A DNA stretch of 38,522 bases from Planctomycetia bacterium (GTDB lineage: Bacteria > Planctomycetota > Planctomycetia > Pirellulales > UBA1268), in assembly GCA_021414115.1 (NCBI GenBank), contig JAIOPD010000081.1, forward strand, positions 1-38,522. The letters run 5' to 3'. Positions 1-7,782 of the stretch are shown in pieces. A program made the translations under genes and the position numbers. Every line of letters starts with the position of its first letter. The first letter of the stretch is position 1. The notes beneath the pieces are model-generated. The model was not told the origin of the DNA. It saw only the letters and a list, made by a program, of their open reading frames with translations, and did not search any database.

Positions 1-1
1 C

Positions 2-208
2 TTCTGCCTGGTCAGGCCTGCAGACCGCTGGAAGATCTTTCAGCGTTTCTACCGCGTCCTGCCGGAAGAGCGAATCGCCCGGTTTTACGCCCATCGCTTC
101 ACGTTCACCGATGCCGCCCGGATCGTGATCGGCTGGCCGCCAGCCGGCCTGGCACCGATTCGGTTTGCCCGATCATTCGTCACACTGCCTGGCCCGGTGC
201 CGACATGA
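2..208 (+). CDS. crtY: Lycopene beta-cyclase, C-terminal end (partial)
   Basis: This is the last 68 residues of a gene that begins before the window. The frame is open from base 2 to a TGA at 206-208. The residues FQRFYRVLPEERIARFYAHR followed by a GWPPAG segment match the end of bacterial CrtY lycopene cyclases, where an FQRFYxLP...IERFYAGR...GKPPVP pattern is typical. The family cyclises the ends of lycopene to give beta-carotene. The stop overlaps the start of the next gene (ATGA at 205-208), so the two are probably translationally coupled in one carotenoid operon. The assignment rests on this short tail plus the neighbouring crtE, crtI and crtB. Confidence 0.85.
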   Translation, partial: FCLVRPADRWKIFQRFYRVLPEERIARFYAHRFTFTDAARIVIGWPPAGLAPIRFARSFVTLPGPVPT

Positions 209-1203
209 CCGCACATCCTCTCGGCTTCGCCGGTCCGACGCACCAGACCGCCCGCACCCGGCATGGCTGGTCGAAGGCTCTCCAGCTTGCCCCCGATCTT
301 TACCCCGGTGTGGGTGGCAAGCGGCTGCGGGCCACCCTGCTCCAGCGGGCCTACGCGTTCGCCGGCGGCCGCTTGGCAGCTCCCGCGCTGATCGTCGATG
401 CGGTCGAAATGCTACACGCCGGTTCACTCGTGATCGACGACTTCGAGGACGAGTCGCTCACCCGCCGCGGGCAGCCGGCACTCCACCGGTTGATCGGGCC
501 GGCCCGGGCCGTCAATGCGGGCAACTGGATGTATTTCCGGGCTCTCGAGTTGGCAGCAGCCGCCTTCAAGGATCCGGCCAGGTCGACGGCGCTCGTGGGC
601 AGGTTCATCACGGTGGCCCGGCAGTGTCATGAGGGTCAGGCGATCGATCTCGCCACCCGGATCGACGATGTCACGCCGCGACAGGCCCAGGTCACCGCGC
701 TGGAGATCTCGCGGTGGAAGACCGGACGCCTGGCATCGCTGGCTGCCTGGTGCGGGGCGCATGCAGCCGGGGGAGACCAGCAGATCCTGCAAGCCGTTGC
801 CGCCTTCGGCTGCCGCCTGGGCATCTGCCTGCAAATGAAGAACGACCTCGACGAGCTCTGCGAGCTGCTCGACGGATCGGATCGGTGCGACGACCTCCGC
901 AACCGCCGGGTCACCTGGCCCTGGGCCTGGGCCGCCGGCGAACTGTCAGCCCGTCAGTTCGCGGCCTGGCAGCGTCGTCTCCGACAGTCGGACGAGCAGC
1001 CGGCAGCGTTCCGCCCGCTCGCCAAAGATCTGCTCGAGGCGACCCACCGCCGGGCGGCGGCGGCAATCAACGCGCGGCTCGACCGAGCGATCGGCAGGCT
1101 CGCCGCCGCGACGGACGGTGCCCCCGAGGTCGGCCCGCTCGCCGCGGTCTGTGACGTCCTGCGGATCGCCAATCAGCCGACCAAGACGGAGGCTCTGCCG
1201 TGA
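205..1203 (+). CDS. crtE: Polyprenyl diphosphate synthase (GGPP synthase-like)
   Basis: A 332-residue trans-isoprenyl diphosphate synthase. In a carotenoid cluster it should supply geranylgeranyl diphosphate for phytoene synthesis. Visible motifs are GGKRLR (about 37-42), which binds diphosphate, and the first aspartate-rich motif DDFED (78-82). The second aspartate-rich motif, normally DDxxD, reads NDLDE here (213-217) within MKNDLDEL. That is a departure from the canonical form, although asparagine at the first position occurs in some branches of the family. The ATG overlaps the crtY stop by four bases, and the TGA overlaps the GTG start of crtI (GTGA at 1200-1203). Chain length cannot be read reliably from sequence; C20 is inferred from the crtB/crtI/crtY context. 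Confidence 0.85.
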   Translation: MTAHPLGFAGPTHQTARTRHGWSKALQLAPDLYPGVGGKRLRATLLQRAYAFAGGRLAAPALIVDAVEMLHAGSLVIDDFEDESLTRRGQPALHRLIGPARAVNAGNWMYFRALELAAAAFKDPARSTALVGRFITVARQCHEGQAIDLATRIDDVTPRQAQVTALEISRWKTGRLASLAAWCGAHAAGGDQQILQAVAAFGCRLGICLQMKNDLDELCELLDGSDRCDDLRNRRVTWPWAWAAGELSARQFAAWQRRLRQSDEQPAAFRPLAKDLLEATHRRAAAAINARLDRAIGRLAAATDGAPEVGPLAAVCDVLRIANQPTKTEALP

Positions 1204-2774
1204 GCCTTGCCGCCGTCGCAGGGCCTCGTGCGCCCCGGTCGGGCACAGGCTCGCACCGTCGGGCGGCCGTGATCGGCAGCGGCTTTGGCGGCCTCGCGGC
1301 GGCCATCCGCCTGCAGTCACTGGGCTTCGAGACGGTCTGCTACGAGGCCCAGGATCAGCCCGGTGGCCGGGCCGCCGTCTACGAGGACGGTGGCTACGTC
1401 TTCGATGCAGGGCCGACCGTGATCACTGCCCCGCACTGCCTGGAGGAGCTGTTCGCGCTCTCGGGACGACGAATGGCCGACTATGTCCGCCTGTTGCCGG
1501 TGACGCCGCTCTATCGCCTGCAGTGGAGCGACGGCGTGGCCTTCGACTACGTCGCCGACGAGGCGGGGCTGATCGAGCAGGTGCGGCGGGTGAACCCAGC
1601 CGACGTGGATGGCTACCGTCGATTCGCCGACTACTCGCGGCAGGTGTTCGCCAAGGGCTACGAAGAGCTCGGCGCCGTTCCCTTTCTCAACTTCACCGAC
1701 ATGATCCGTGCGGCCCCGCACCTGGCCCGCCTGCGGGCCGACCGCAGCGTCTACGCGACCGTCTCGCGATTCGTCAAAGACGAGCACCTGCGGCAAGCGT
1801 TCAGCTTCCATCCGCTTCTGGTCGGCGGCAATCCCATGGAGACGAGCTCCATCTACACGTTGATTCACTGGATCGAGCGGAAGTGGGGCGTGTTCTTTCC
1901 CGAGGGAGGCACCGGAGCGCTCGTCCGCGGCCTGGTGCGGCTTTTCCAGGACCTCGGGGGCACGCTGCGCCTCGAGTCGCCGGTCGATCGGGTCACGCTC
2001 GAGACCAACGGCGGCGCGACCAGGCATATCGTCCACGCCGCCGGCGGGCCGCCGCAGGCGTTCGATGTCGTCGTCTCCAACGCCGACGTCCACCATACCT
2101 ATGCCCGGCTCTACCGCGGGGTTGCCGCCGCCGGCCGCCGGCAGCGGCGGCTCGAGCGAATGGCCTGGTCGATGTCGCTGTTCGTGCTCTATTTCGGCAC
2201 CAACCGGCGGTATCCGAATCTGGCCCACCACACGATCCTGTTCGGGCCGCGTTTCCAGGGGCTCCTGCGGGACATCTTCCACGGCCACCGCCTCCCCGCT
2301 GACTTCAGCCTCTACCTTCACGCCCCCACGATCACCGACCCGGGCATGGCCCCGCCCGGAGGCGAGTCGTTCTACGTGCTCAGCCCCGTGCCCCATCTGG
2401 GAAACGCGGCGATCGACTGGGAGGCGGTGGCCAAGGGCTACGGCGACGCGATTCTCGAGTCGCTCGAGCCGCACCTCCCCGGGGTCCGTGACGCGATCGT
2501 GACCCGGCGACACTGCACGCCCGCCGACTTCGCCAGCCGGTTCAACGCCCATCACGGCTCCGCCTTCTCGGTCGCTCCGACGCTGACGCAGAGCGCCTAC
2601 TTCCGCCCCCACAATCGCGACCCGGACATCCCAGGTCTGTATCTCGTCGGGGCCGGCACCCACCCGGGCGCCGGAGTGCCCGGCGTCGTCAACTCCGCCA
2701 AGGCCACCTGCGACACGATCGCGGCCGACTTCCATGTCGTCGGTTTGGGACACGCCTTGGGAAAACCGGGGTAG
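1200..2774 (+). CDS. crtI: Phytoene desaturase (CrtI type)
   Basis: A 524-residue FAD-dependent carotene desaturase, which introduces double bases of unsaturation into phytoene to give lycopene. The N-terminal dinucleotide-binding fold is clear: VIGSGFGGLAAAIRL near residues 24-38, then a PGGRA segment and DAGPTVIT. The C-terminal CrtI signature GAGTHPGAGVPGVVNSAKA lies near residues 484-502. Length is normal for bacterial CrtI. The GTG start is chosen because it overlaps the crtE stop. The TAG stop lies inside the left arm of a 16-base inverted repeat (2768-2783), so the last few residues may be encoded by inserted sequence. Which desaturation product it makes cannot be read from sequence. 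Confidence 0.93.
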   Translation: MSLAAVAGPRAPRSGTGSHRRAAVIGSGFGGLAAAIRLQSLGFETVCYEAQDQPGGRAAVYEDGGYVFDAGPTVITAPHCLEELFALSGRRMADYVRLLPVTPLYRLQWSDGVAFDYVADEAGLIEQVRRVNPADVDGYRRFADYSRQVFAKGYEELGAVPFLNFTDMIRAAPHLARLRADRSVYATVSRFVKDEHLRQAFSFHPLLVGGNPMETSSIYTLIHWIERKWGVFFPEGGTGALVRGLVRLFQDLGGTLRLESPVDRVTLETNGGATRHIVHAAGGPPQAFDVVVSNADVHHTYARLYRGVAAAGRRQRRLERMAWSMSLFVLYFGTNRRYPNLAHHTILFGPRFQGLLRDIFHGHRLPADFSLYLHAPTITDPGMAPPGGESFYVLSPVPHLGNAAIDWEAVAKGYGDAILESLEPHLPGVRDAIVTRRHCTPADFASRFNAHHGSAFSVAPTLTQSAYFRPHNRDPDIPGLYLVGAGTHPGAGVPGVVNSAKATCDTIAADFHVVGLGHALGKPG

Positions 2775-2957
2775 CCCATGCCATCTCGCCGGACGTTCCC
2801 TGCGGGCATCCTGCCCTCCGGTCACTCGGAGGAAACCTCGCTCCGCAATCCTGCTGCGCTCGGTTTCCTACGCCGCTCGATTGGCATGGGCTACCCCTCC
2901 AACCAACGCTCATTCTCGATGGACCAAAAAATCCTCGATGAAGTTCCATGTCGTCGG
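2730..2957. repeat. 14-base direct repeat flanking the crtI/crtB spacer
   Basis: TTCCATGTCGTCGG occurs at 2730-2743, inside the 3' end of crtI, and again at 2944-2957, across the crtB start codon. The two copies are 214 bases apart and bracket the palindromic element at 2768-2897. This could be an insertion scar or a local duplication. The copies do not directly abut the inverted-repeat tips (gaps of 24 and 46 bases), so a simple target-site duplication is not a clean fit. Confidence 0.7.
2768..2897. repeat. Palindromic, multi-hairpin element between crtI and crtB
   Basis: A perfect 16-base inverted repeat, GGGGTAGCCCATGCCA at 2768-2783 and its complement at 2882-2897, encloses 98 bases. Inside are further hairpins: CCTCCG/CGGAGG (2815-2820 with 2827-2832) and AGGAAACC/GGTTTCCT (2830-2837 with 2862-2869). 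The two internal stems share three bases, so they would be alternative folds. The crtI stop codon lies in the left arm. No open reading frame of note is inside. It could be a small non-autonomous mobile element, or a structured RNA that modulates crtB expression; the sequence does not decide. Confidence 0.7.
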
Positions 2958-3871
2958 CAGTAAGCGGCCCGGCCGCGGGAGACTCGATCCGGCGGCACAG
3001 CCGCTCGTTCTCCTTTGCCAGTCGGCTCCTGCCCGCCGCCAAGCGGGCCGATGTGGAGCGTCTCTACGCCTGGTGTCGGTGGTGCGACGACGGCGTCGAT
3101 GCGGCCGCCACGCCGCAGGAGGCGGTCGAGTTCGTTGATCGTGCCACGGAGGACATCCGCCGGATCGCCGCTGGGGAGAGCCCCGTCGCCGTCGAGAGCC
3201 GCTGGCTGGCGGAACTCGTCGCCCGGCACGACCTGCCGCTCGCGGCGGCGACGGCCCTGCTCGAGGGGATGCGGTCGGACCTCACGCCTGCGGCCGGCTT
3301 CCACGAGGCCGACCTCTGGCTGTACTGCTTCCGGGTCGCCGGGGCGGTCGGCGTGTTGATGTGCCCGATCCTCGGCCTCGATGATCGAAGCCTTCTCCCT
3401 CATGCCGCGGCGCTCGGCATGGGAATGCAGCTCACCAACATCGCCCGTGACGTCGCGGAAGACTGGCGGCGAGGTCGCTGCTACCTGCCGGTTGAATGGA
3501 CCGACGGCCTGCGACCCGGCGGCGGGCCGCCCGATCGGGAGCGAGTACGGCAGGGCGTGCGGACGATCCTCGAAATGGCCGATGGCTACTACGCCGCCGG
3601 GGAGGCGGGGATCGCCGGGCTCGATGCCGATTCCCGGCTGGCCGTCCGGGCGGCGGCGAGGATCTATGATGCCATCGGCACCAGGATCAGAAGGCGAGGC
3701 TTCGAGGTGCTCGATGAGCGGGCCCGCGTCTCGACGCTCGGCAAGCTTGGGCTCTTCATCGGCGCGATGCTCGTGCCCGCCGGCGGCCGGCGGAGACGGC
3801 TCGATGACTCGGCCCGGCGAGCCCTCGCCACAGCGGAACGATTACTCGAACAACACGGAGTCTCGTCATGA
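2948..3871 (+). CDS. crtB: Phytoene synthase
   Basis: A 307-residue squalene/phytoene synthase. It condenses two geranylgeranyl diphosphates head-to-head to phytoene, the first committed carotenoid step. Both catalytic aspartate motifs are present: DDGVD (47-51) after the YAWCRWC segment, and NIARDVAEDW (about 162-171), followed by RGRCYLP, a typical phytoene synthase signature. Length is normal. The ATG has only a weak upstream GATGAAG as a ribosome site, and it lies in a 14-base direct repeat of crtI sequence. Unlike the other cluster genes it is separated from its upstream neighbour, by 173 bases. A dehydrosqualene synthase is a less likely alternative. Confidence 0.93.
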   Translation: MSSAVSGPAAGDSIRRHSRSFSFASRLLPAAKRADVERLYAWCRWCDDGVDAAATPQEAVEFVDRATEDIRRIAAGESPVAVESRWLAELVARHDLPLAAATALLEGMRSDLTPAAGFHEADLWLYCFRVAGAVGVLMCPILGLDDRSLLPHAAALGMGMQLTNIARDVAEDWRRGRCYLPVEWTDGLRPGGGPPDRERVRQGVRTILEMADGYYAAGEAGIAGLDADSRLAVRAAARIYDAIGTRIRRRGFEVLDERARVSTLGKLGLFIGAMLVPAGGRRRRLDDSARRALATAERLLEQHGVSS

Positions 3872-4080
3872 AGTGGGAAGCTTGGAGCGTCGTTTTCACC
3901 GGTCTGTCGCTGACATGCGTGACGGCCGTCGTGCTGTTTCTGCTCGTCGCCATCAATCCAAAAGACGCCTCGTATGGATCGACGCCGCTGGTGTACGCCG
4001 CCGGCTCGGTGATCGCGGCGGTGGCCTTCAATCGGGCCTCGGCATGGGCGGCCCGCCGGGCCCCGCGTCCTGGACATTGA
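3868..4080 (+). CDS. Small membrane protein of the carotenoid operon
   Basis: A 70-residue protein not recognised as a known family. Its ATG overlaps the crtB stop (ATGA, 3868-3871) and a GGAG lies eight bases upstream, so translation coupled to crtB is likely. Two hydrophobic stretches are visible, about residues 8-28 and 40-54, followed by a basic tail (RAAPRR-like), suggesting two membrane spans with the C-terminus inside. Its 3' end overlaps the 3' end of the convergent gene on the other strand by 53 bases (4028-4080). A role in carotenoid synthesis or membrane placement is inference from position only. Confidence 0.6.
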   Translation: MKWEAWSVVFTGLSLTCVTAVVLFLLVAINPKDASYGSTPLVYAAGSVIAAVAFNRASAWAARRAPRPGH

Positions 4081-4978
4081 ATCGCCGCTGTTCGATCGCG
4101 GCGAAGCAGGCGAACACCCCGAGCACGGCCAGCCCGTAGAGCATCGCGATCAGGGCCAGCGCCACGTCGTAGGGCTTGGGCGTCGAGAGGGAGACCCGCA
4201 GGAGCACCGTGGAGATCACGAAGCCGGCGTTGCGAAACACGTATTCGTAGCGGTCGTAGTAGGCCAGCGACACAATCAGGATGAAGACGTCGGTGAAGAT
4301 CATGAACTCGAAGAATCGGGGGAAGAAGAAGAGATCGACGTCGATCGGCTGCGGCCCGAGCACCGCCGGCAGCTGCTCGACCAGCCCGGCCCAGCTGGCC
4401 AGATTGACGGCCGCCAGGGTGACCAGCACGACCAGCAGCAATACGGCCACGGCCTTCTTGAGCTGGATGAAGGCCTCCAGGTCGCGAGGCGTGCGCATCT
4501 TCGGCGTCACGTGCCGCAGCAGGGTGAAGCCGGTGACGATCAGGAACATCAAGACGGCCCCGGCCATGTCGAACAGCACAGCCCGGACCGCGGCGGGCTC
4601 GGCCAGCCAGTTCTCCAGGTCGTGGAACCCACCGATGTCCTTGAACACCCCGCGGACGACGATCAGCGAGATGATCTGGTATTGCTTGGCGATCTCTCCG
4701 GTGTGCGAAGCGGCCAAGGCGAAGACCAGGAGCACCACCTCGTAGAATAGGATCACGCTGAACGGCGTGTAGACGGCGTGGAGCGGGCTTTCGTCGATCC
4801 CCTTGAAGAGCGTCTGGGGCAGGTCGGGAAACAGCCGGGCAATCCCGATGACGGCCAGGTGCACGATAAAGCCGACGGCCGCCGCCTTGACCACCAGCCG
4901 CTCGAGCCAGGCCCGCACGGGAGGGCTGTCGAGGGCGTCGAAGACGCCGGCCAGCCGGCGGCGGATCGAACCCAGCAC
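4028..4978 (-). CDS. Multi-pass membrane protein of unknown function
   Basis: A 316-residue protein that I do not recognise. It has about six to eight hydrophobic spans, among them AVGFIVHLAVIGIARLF, VILFYEVVLLVFALAAS, AVAVLLLVVLVTLAAVNL and ALALIAMLYGLAVLGVF. Loops carry charged stretches such as TPKMRTPRDLEAFIQLKK. It has no signal peptide cleavage site and no nucleotide-binding motif. The start is a GTG at 4976-4978. Its C-terminal 53 bases overlap the small carotenoid-operon protein on the other strand. Codon structure over the whole length and the consistent membrane topology support a real gene, but nothing in the sequence assigns a function. Confidence 0.75.
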   Translation of the reverse strand: MLGSIRRRLAGVFDALDSPPVRAWLERLVVKAAAVGFIVHLAVIGIARLFPDLPQTLFKGIDESPLHAVYTPFSVILFYEVVLLVFALAASHTGEIAKQYQIISLIVVRGVFKDIGGFHDLENWLAEPAAVRAVLFDMAGAVLMFLIVTGFTLLRHVTPKMRTPRDLEAFIQLKKAVAVLLLVVLVTLAAVNLASWAGLVEQLPAVLGPQPIDVDLFFFPRFFEFMIFTDVFILIVSLAYYDRYEYVFRNAGFVISTVLLRVSLSTPKPYDVALALIAMLYGLAVLGVFACFAAIEQRRFNVQDAGPGGPPMPRPD

Positions 4979-5277
4979 GGCAAACGCTCCGAGATGATCG
5001 ATCCCCTGGGGCTCAAGCGGCCCTCAATATCTCCACTATAGGCAGCGGCCACCGCCGAGGGCTACGCAGGCCAAGGCAAAGCCGCGCAACGAGCAGCTTT
5101 CGTCCCGTCGGGTTCATCGAGGACAACGGGTACGACACGAGCGTGGTGGTTCTGTTCCAGCACGCACTCCCCCCGTGATCTGGCGATTCTCTCGATCGGT
5201 GCCTATCTTGTGGTGACGCCCGCGCATGAACTTCTCGGCGACATTCTGGGCCAACCTCTCCCGATACCAGCGGCATC
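4979..5277. other. Divergent intergenic gap with no recognised element
   Basis: A 299-base stretch between two divergently transcribed membrane-protein genes. It must hold promoters for both, but I see no convincing -35/-10 pair. The minus strand carries a TATAGT near 5033-5038 without a good partner. None of the A, B or C repeats found in other gaps is present. Confidence 0.5.
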
Positions 5278-5931
5278 ATGCCCACGCCGATCCGCCTCCT
5301 GGTCAGCCTGACCGCCGCGGCGATCGCCGTGCCGCTCGTCCCCTGGCTGCTCTGGGGCACGCGGCTCGACCACGCCATCGCCGCCTGGCTCGATCCACCG
5401 CCGCCGGCAGCGATCCTCGCCGCGGCCGAGGTGGGCGTGCTCGCGGCCGACATCCTTCTCCCGGTGCCGTCGAGCCTCGTGGCCACGCTCGGCGGCGCGA
5501 GCCTCGGTGTGCTGGCAGGCACGCTCTGCGCCTGGGCCGGCATGACGCTCGGCTCGCTGGCGGGATGGTGGCTCGGCCGGACCGCCGGCGGCCGCAGCCT
5601 TGAATCGCTCGACCCCGTCATGCGGGCCTCCTTCGACCGCCGACAGCGGCGGATCGGTCCGCTGCTCGTCGTGCTCACGCGGCCCCTGCCGATCCTCGCC
5701 GAGGCCGCCGCCCTCATGGCGGGCGCGGCCGGCATGAGTTGCCGGACGTTTCTGGCGGCCGCCGGCATGGCCAATCTCGCCATCGCCTTCGCGTGGAGTC
5801 TGGCCGGCTCGGTCGGGAAGGCGGCTGATTCGCTGCAGTGGTTCGCCATCGCGTCATTGGCAGTTCCCGCGGTGATCGCGGCGGTCGTCGGGGCGCGCCG
5901 GCCCCGCGAGGACGGGCTCCCGACCTCCTGA
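5278..5931 (+). CDS. VTT/DedA-like membrane protein
   Basis: A 217-residue membrane protein with features of the VTT (DedA/TVP38/TMEM64) family. A re-entrant-type segment LLPVPSSLVATLGGASLG is followed by a glycine-rich helix GMTLGSLAGWWLGR, then RPLPILAEAAALMAGAAGMS, which corresponds to the R-x-x-P...G-x-x-x-M/F region of the family. Members are linked to lipid scrambling, membrane potential and envelope integrity. It is more divergent than the next gene, which is a clear DedA; the two lie in tandem 66 bases apart and may be co-transcribed. Substrate is unknown. Confidence 0.75.
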   Translation: MPTPIRLLVSLTAAAIAVPLVPWLLWGTRLDHAIAAWLDPPPPAAILAAAEVGVLAADILLPVPSSLVATLGGASLGVLAGTLCAWAGMTLGSLAGWWLGRTAGGRSLESLDPVMRASFDRRQRRIGPLLVVLTRPLPILAEAAALMAGAAGMSCRTFLAAAGMANLAIAFAWSLAGSVGKAADSLQWFAIASLAVPAVIAAVVGARRPREDGLPTS

Positions 5932-5997
5932 GCGGATACACTACCGCCACGCTTCGACACTCCCGCTTCGACGAACCAGCGCATCAGGCCCTCGATC

Positions 5998-6642
5998 ATG
6001 GACTCCCCCGGCTCGATCCTTGACATCTTCCTCAAGCTCGACGAAGTCCTCCACGGGGTCTTGCAGACGTGGGGCCCGTGGACCTACGCCCTGTTGTTCG
6101 TGATCATCCTCTGCGAGACCGGCCTCGTGGTTACGCCCTTTCTCCCGGGCGACTCGCTCCTCTTCGCGGCCGGCGCCATGGCCGCCCTCTACCCCGACGA
6201 TCTCAACGTCGTCGCCCTGCTCGTGCTACTCTCGATCGCTGCGGTGCTGGGCGACACGATCAACTACGCCATCGGCCGCTGGCTTGGCCCCCGGGCCTTC
6301 ACGATCGACAAGTGGTTTCTGAAGCACGAACACCTCGAACGCACGCAGCAGTTTTACGAGCGTCATGGCGGCAAGACGATCGTGCTCGCCCGCTTCGTGC
6401 CGATCGTCCGCACGTTCGCACCGTTCGTGGCGGGGGTCGGCAGGATGCACTACCCGCAGTTCCTCTTCTTCAATGTCGTGGGAGGCATCGCCTGGGTGCT
6501 GATCTGCACGCTGGCGGGCTATTTCTTCGGCAACTTCCCGGTCGTCAAGGAAAACTTCGAACTCGTGGTGGTGGGCATCGTCGTCGTCTCGGTGTTGCCG
6601 ATCGCCTGGGAGATGTGGGCAGCCCGACGCCGCGGCCGATGA
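5998..6642 (+). CDS. DedA family membrane protein
   Basis: A 214-residue inner-membrane protein of the DedA family. Diagnostic parts are ETGLVVTPFLPGDSLLF (about 40-56), GDTINYAIGRWLG, the linker FLKHEHLERTQQFYERHGGK, and ARFVPIVRTFAPFVAGVGRM, with the conserved F-x-P-x-x-R-T arginine. The family supports proton-dependent transport and polyprenyl-phosphate or phospholipid recycling; which applies here is not known. Length matches E. coli DedA/YqjA. It follows a second, more divergent VTT protein, so this locus may encode a functional pair. The ATG has only a weak ribosome site. Confidence 0.92.
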   Translation: MDSPGSILDIFLKLDEVLHGVLQTWGPWTYALLFVIILCETGLVVTPFLPGDSLLFAAGAMAALYPDDLNVVALLVLLSIAAVLGDTINYAIGRWLGPRAFTIDKWFLKHEHLERTQQFYERHGGKTIVLARFVPIVRTFAPFVAGVGRMHYPQFLFFNVVGGIAWVLICTLAGYFFGNFPVVKENFELVVVGIVVVSVLPIAWEMWAARRRGR

Positions 6643-6713
6643 CGCGAGCGGCGTCGGCCACCCCGCGATTCCCGCGTGGCTGATAGCATGAGGCTTCCTC
6701 TGGAGTCTCCGCC

Positions 6714-7448
6714 TTGCTCATCGCTCCGCATACCTTGTCTGCTGCCACGGCGCTTTGCCGCGCGGCCTGCGGCCTCCTCGCCGTCGCTGTGCTGGGAATG
6801 AATTCCCCGGCCTTCGCCCTCCAGCCTGCGGCACCGGCACTCGCGCCGGCCCCCGGCAACGTCGATCTCGCCACCAGCCGGGTCTATGTGTTCGTCGGCA
6901 AGACGGGCCTCGGGCACAATCATGCCGTGATCGGCAACCTGCAGGCGGGAACGATTCAGCTCGACGCGGCCGATCGCGCGGGGTTTCTCGTCTTCGACAT
7001 GCGCACGTTCACCGCCGACACGACCGACGCCCGCAAGGTGCTGGGGCTCGAGGGCGAGACCGATCCGGGCACCCAGAAGCAGGTGAATGCCAACATGCTC
7101 GGTCCCGAGGTGCTCGACGTGGCGCGGCATCCGACCGCCACGCTCGAGATCCGGTCCGCCCTGCGGTCGCCCCGGGCCGGAGCTGCCGGCAAGACGCCGT
7201 ATGACCTCACCGGCACGTTCACGCTGCACGGCGTGGCTCGGCCGGTCACGATCCCGATCGAGGCCGAGGTGGTGGGCGGAATCATTCGGCTTCAGGGTGG
7301 ATTCGCGGTCAAGCAGACCGACTACGGGATGAAGCCCTACGCCAAGTTTGGCGGCGTCGTGGGTGTGGCCGACGAGCTGAAGATCTACGGCGACATCAGG
7401 CTCGTCGCCGGGCCGAGCGGCGCGGCGGTGCCGGCGCAGCGGCCCTGA
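6714..7448 (+). CDS. Secreted YceI-like lipid-binding protein
   Basis: A 244-residue protein with a hydrophobic N-terminal signal sequence (core CGLLAVAVLGMNSPAFA) followed by a YceI-like domain. The domain is seen in the GHNHAVIGN start, the MRTF...KVLG...Q..VNANMLG region, HPTATLEI, LTGTFTLHGVARPVTIP and the C-terminal TDYGMKP segment. YceI proteins are periplasmic beta-barrels that bind isoprenoid-type lipids. The TTG at 6714 is chosen because it includes the whole signal peptide and has a TGGAG upstream; the first in-frame ATG lies inside the signal sequence. The gene ends at a convergent gap full of repeats. The carotenoid genes nearby make an isoprenoid ligand tempting, but that is inference. 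Confidence 0.88.
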   Translation: MLIAPHTLSAATALCRAACGLLAVAVLGMNSPAFALQPAAPALAPAPGNVDLATSRVYVFVGKTGLGHNHAVIGNLQAGTIQLDAADRAGFLVFDMRTFTADTTDARKVLGLEGETDPGTQKQVNANMLGPEVLDVARHPTATLEIRSALRSPRAGAAGKTPYDLTGTFTLHGVARPVTIPIEAEVVGGIIRLQGGFAVKQTDYGMKPYAKFGGVVGVADELKIYGDIRLVAGPSGAAVPAQRP

Positions 7449-7479
7449 TCATTCCTCGAGCGCATTCCGGTTTCAACTC

Positions 7480-7769
7480 CCGTAGGTCCTCAACCTCAAC
7501 CGGCTCCCCGCCGCTGGCAAGGGGTGCCACCCGTATACCCGTCGCTTGCGCTCCGGGCTTCCCTGGCAGCGGACACAATCGAGAACCCGCGAGGGGCTGC
7601 CCGTGCCCCGTGAGCCGGGCTCGGCGGCCAGCGAAGCCAGGATGGCGAAGCGCAGCCGGCGTGCAGAGAGCGAAGGGCAGGGATGCCCGTAGCGAACGTC
7701 CGGCTCCCGGGGAACGGGCAGCCCCGAGCCCGCAGCGAACGTCCGGCTCCCGGGGCACGGGCAGCCCCG
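7480..7769 (-). repeat. Composite repeat: C-C-C units and one A unit
   Basis: This fills the convergent gap between the YceI gene and glnE. Read on the minus strand it has the layout of the elements at 34120 and 36264: C units at 7752-7768, 7709-7725 (both one way) and 7593-7609 (opposite), then the A unit at 7529-7563, then a tail at 7480-7525 that matches 34480-34545. The C unit is GGGGCTGCCCGTGCCCC or its complement, itself a hairpin with a GGGGC/GCCCC stem. The A unit loop is GCAA. No B unit is seen here. Confidence 0.85.
7691..7769. repeat. Tandem duplication of a C-repeat unit
   Basis: A segment beginning AGCGAACGTCCGGCTCCC starts at 7691 and again at 7734, 43 bases later. The two copies differ at one position (A or C in the loop of the C unit) over about 36 bases. 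This is a local duplication at the outer edge of the composite element, next to the glnE stop. Confidence 0.8.
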
Positions 7770-7782
7770 ACGTACGAACGGC

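Noticed and set aside
1317-2825. 502-residue open frame on the minus strand
   Set aside because: Antisense to crtI, which has full catalytic motifs.
2744-2943. Classic transposon insertion with 14-base target duplication
   Set aside because: The inverted-repeat tips are 24 and 46 bases away from the direct repeats, so the geometry does not fit; kept only as a possible insertion scar.
5080-5180. Possible pseudogene fragment in the divergent gap
   Set aside because: A short frame reading RPVGFIEDNGYDTSVVV looks protein-like, but it has no start, no family match that I know and is very short.
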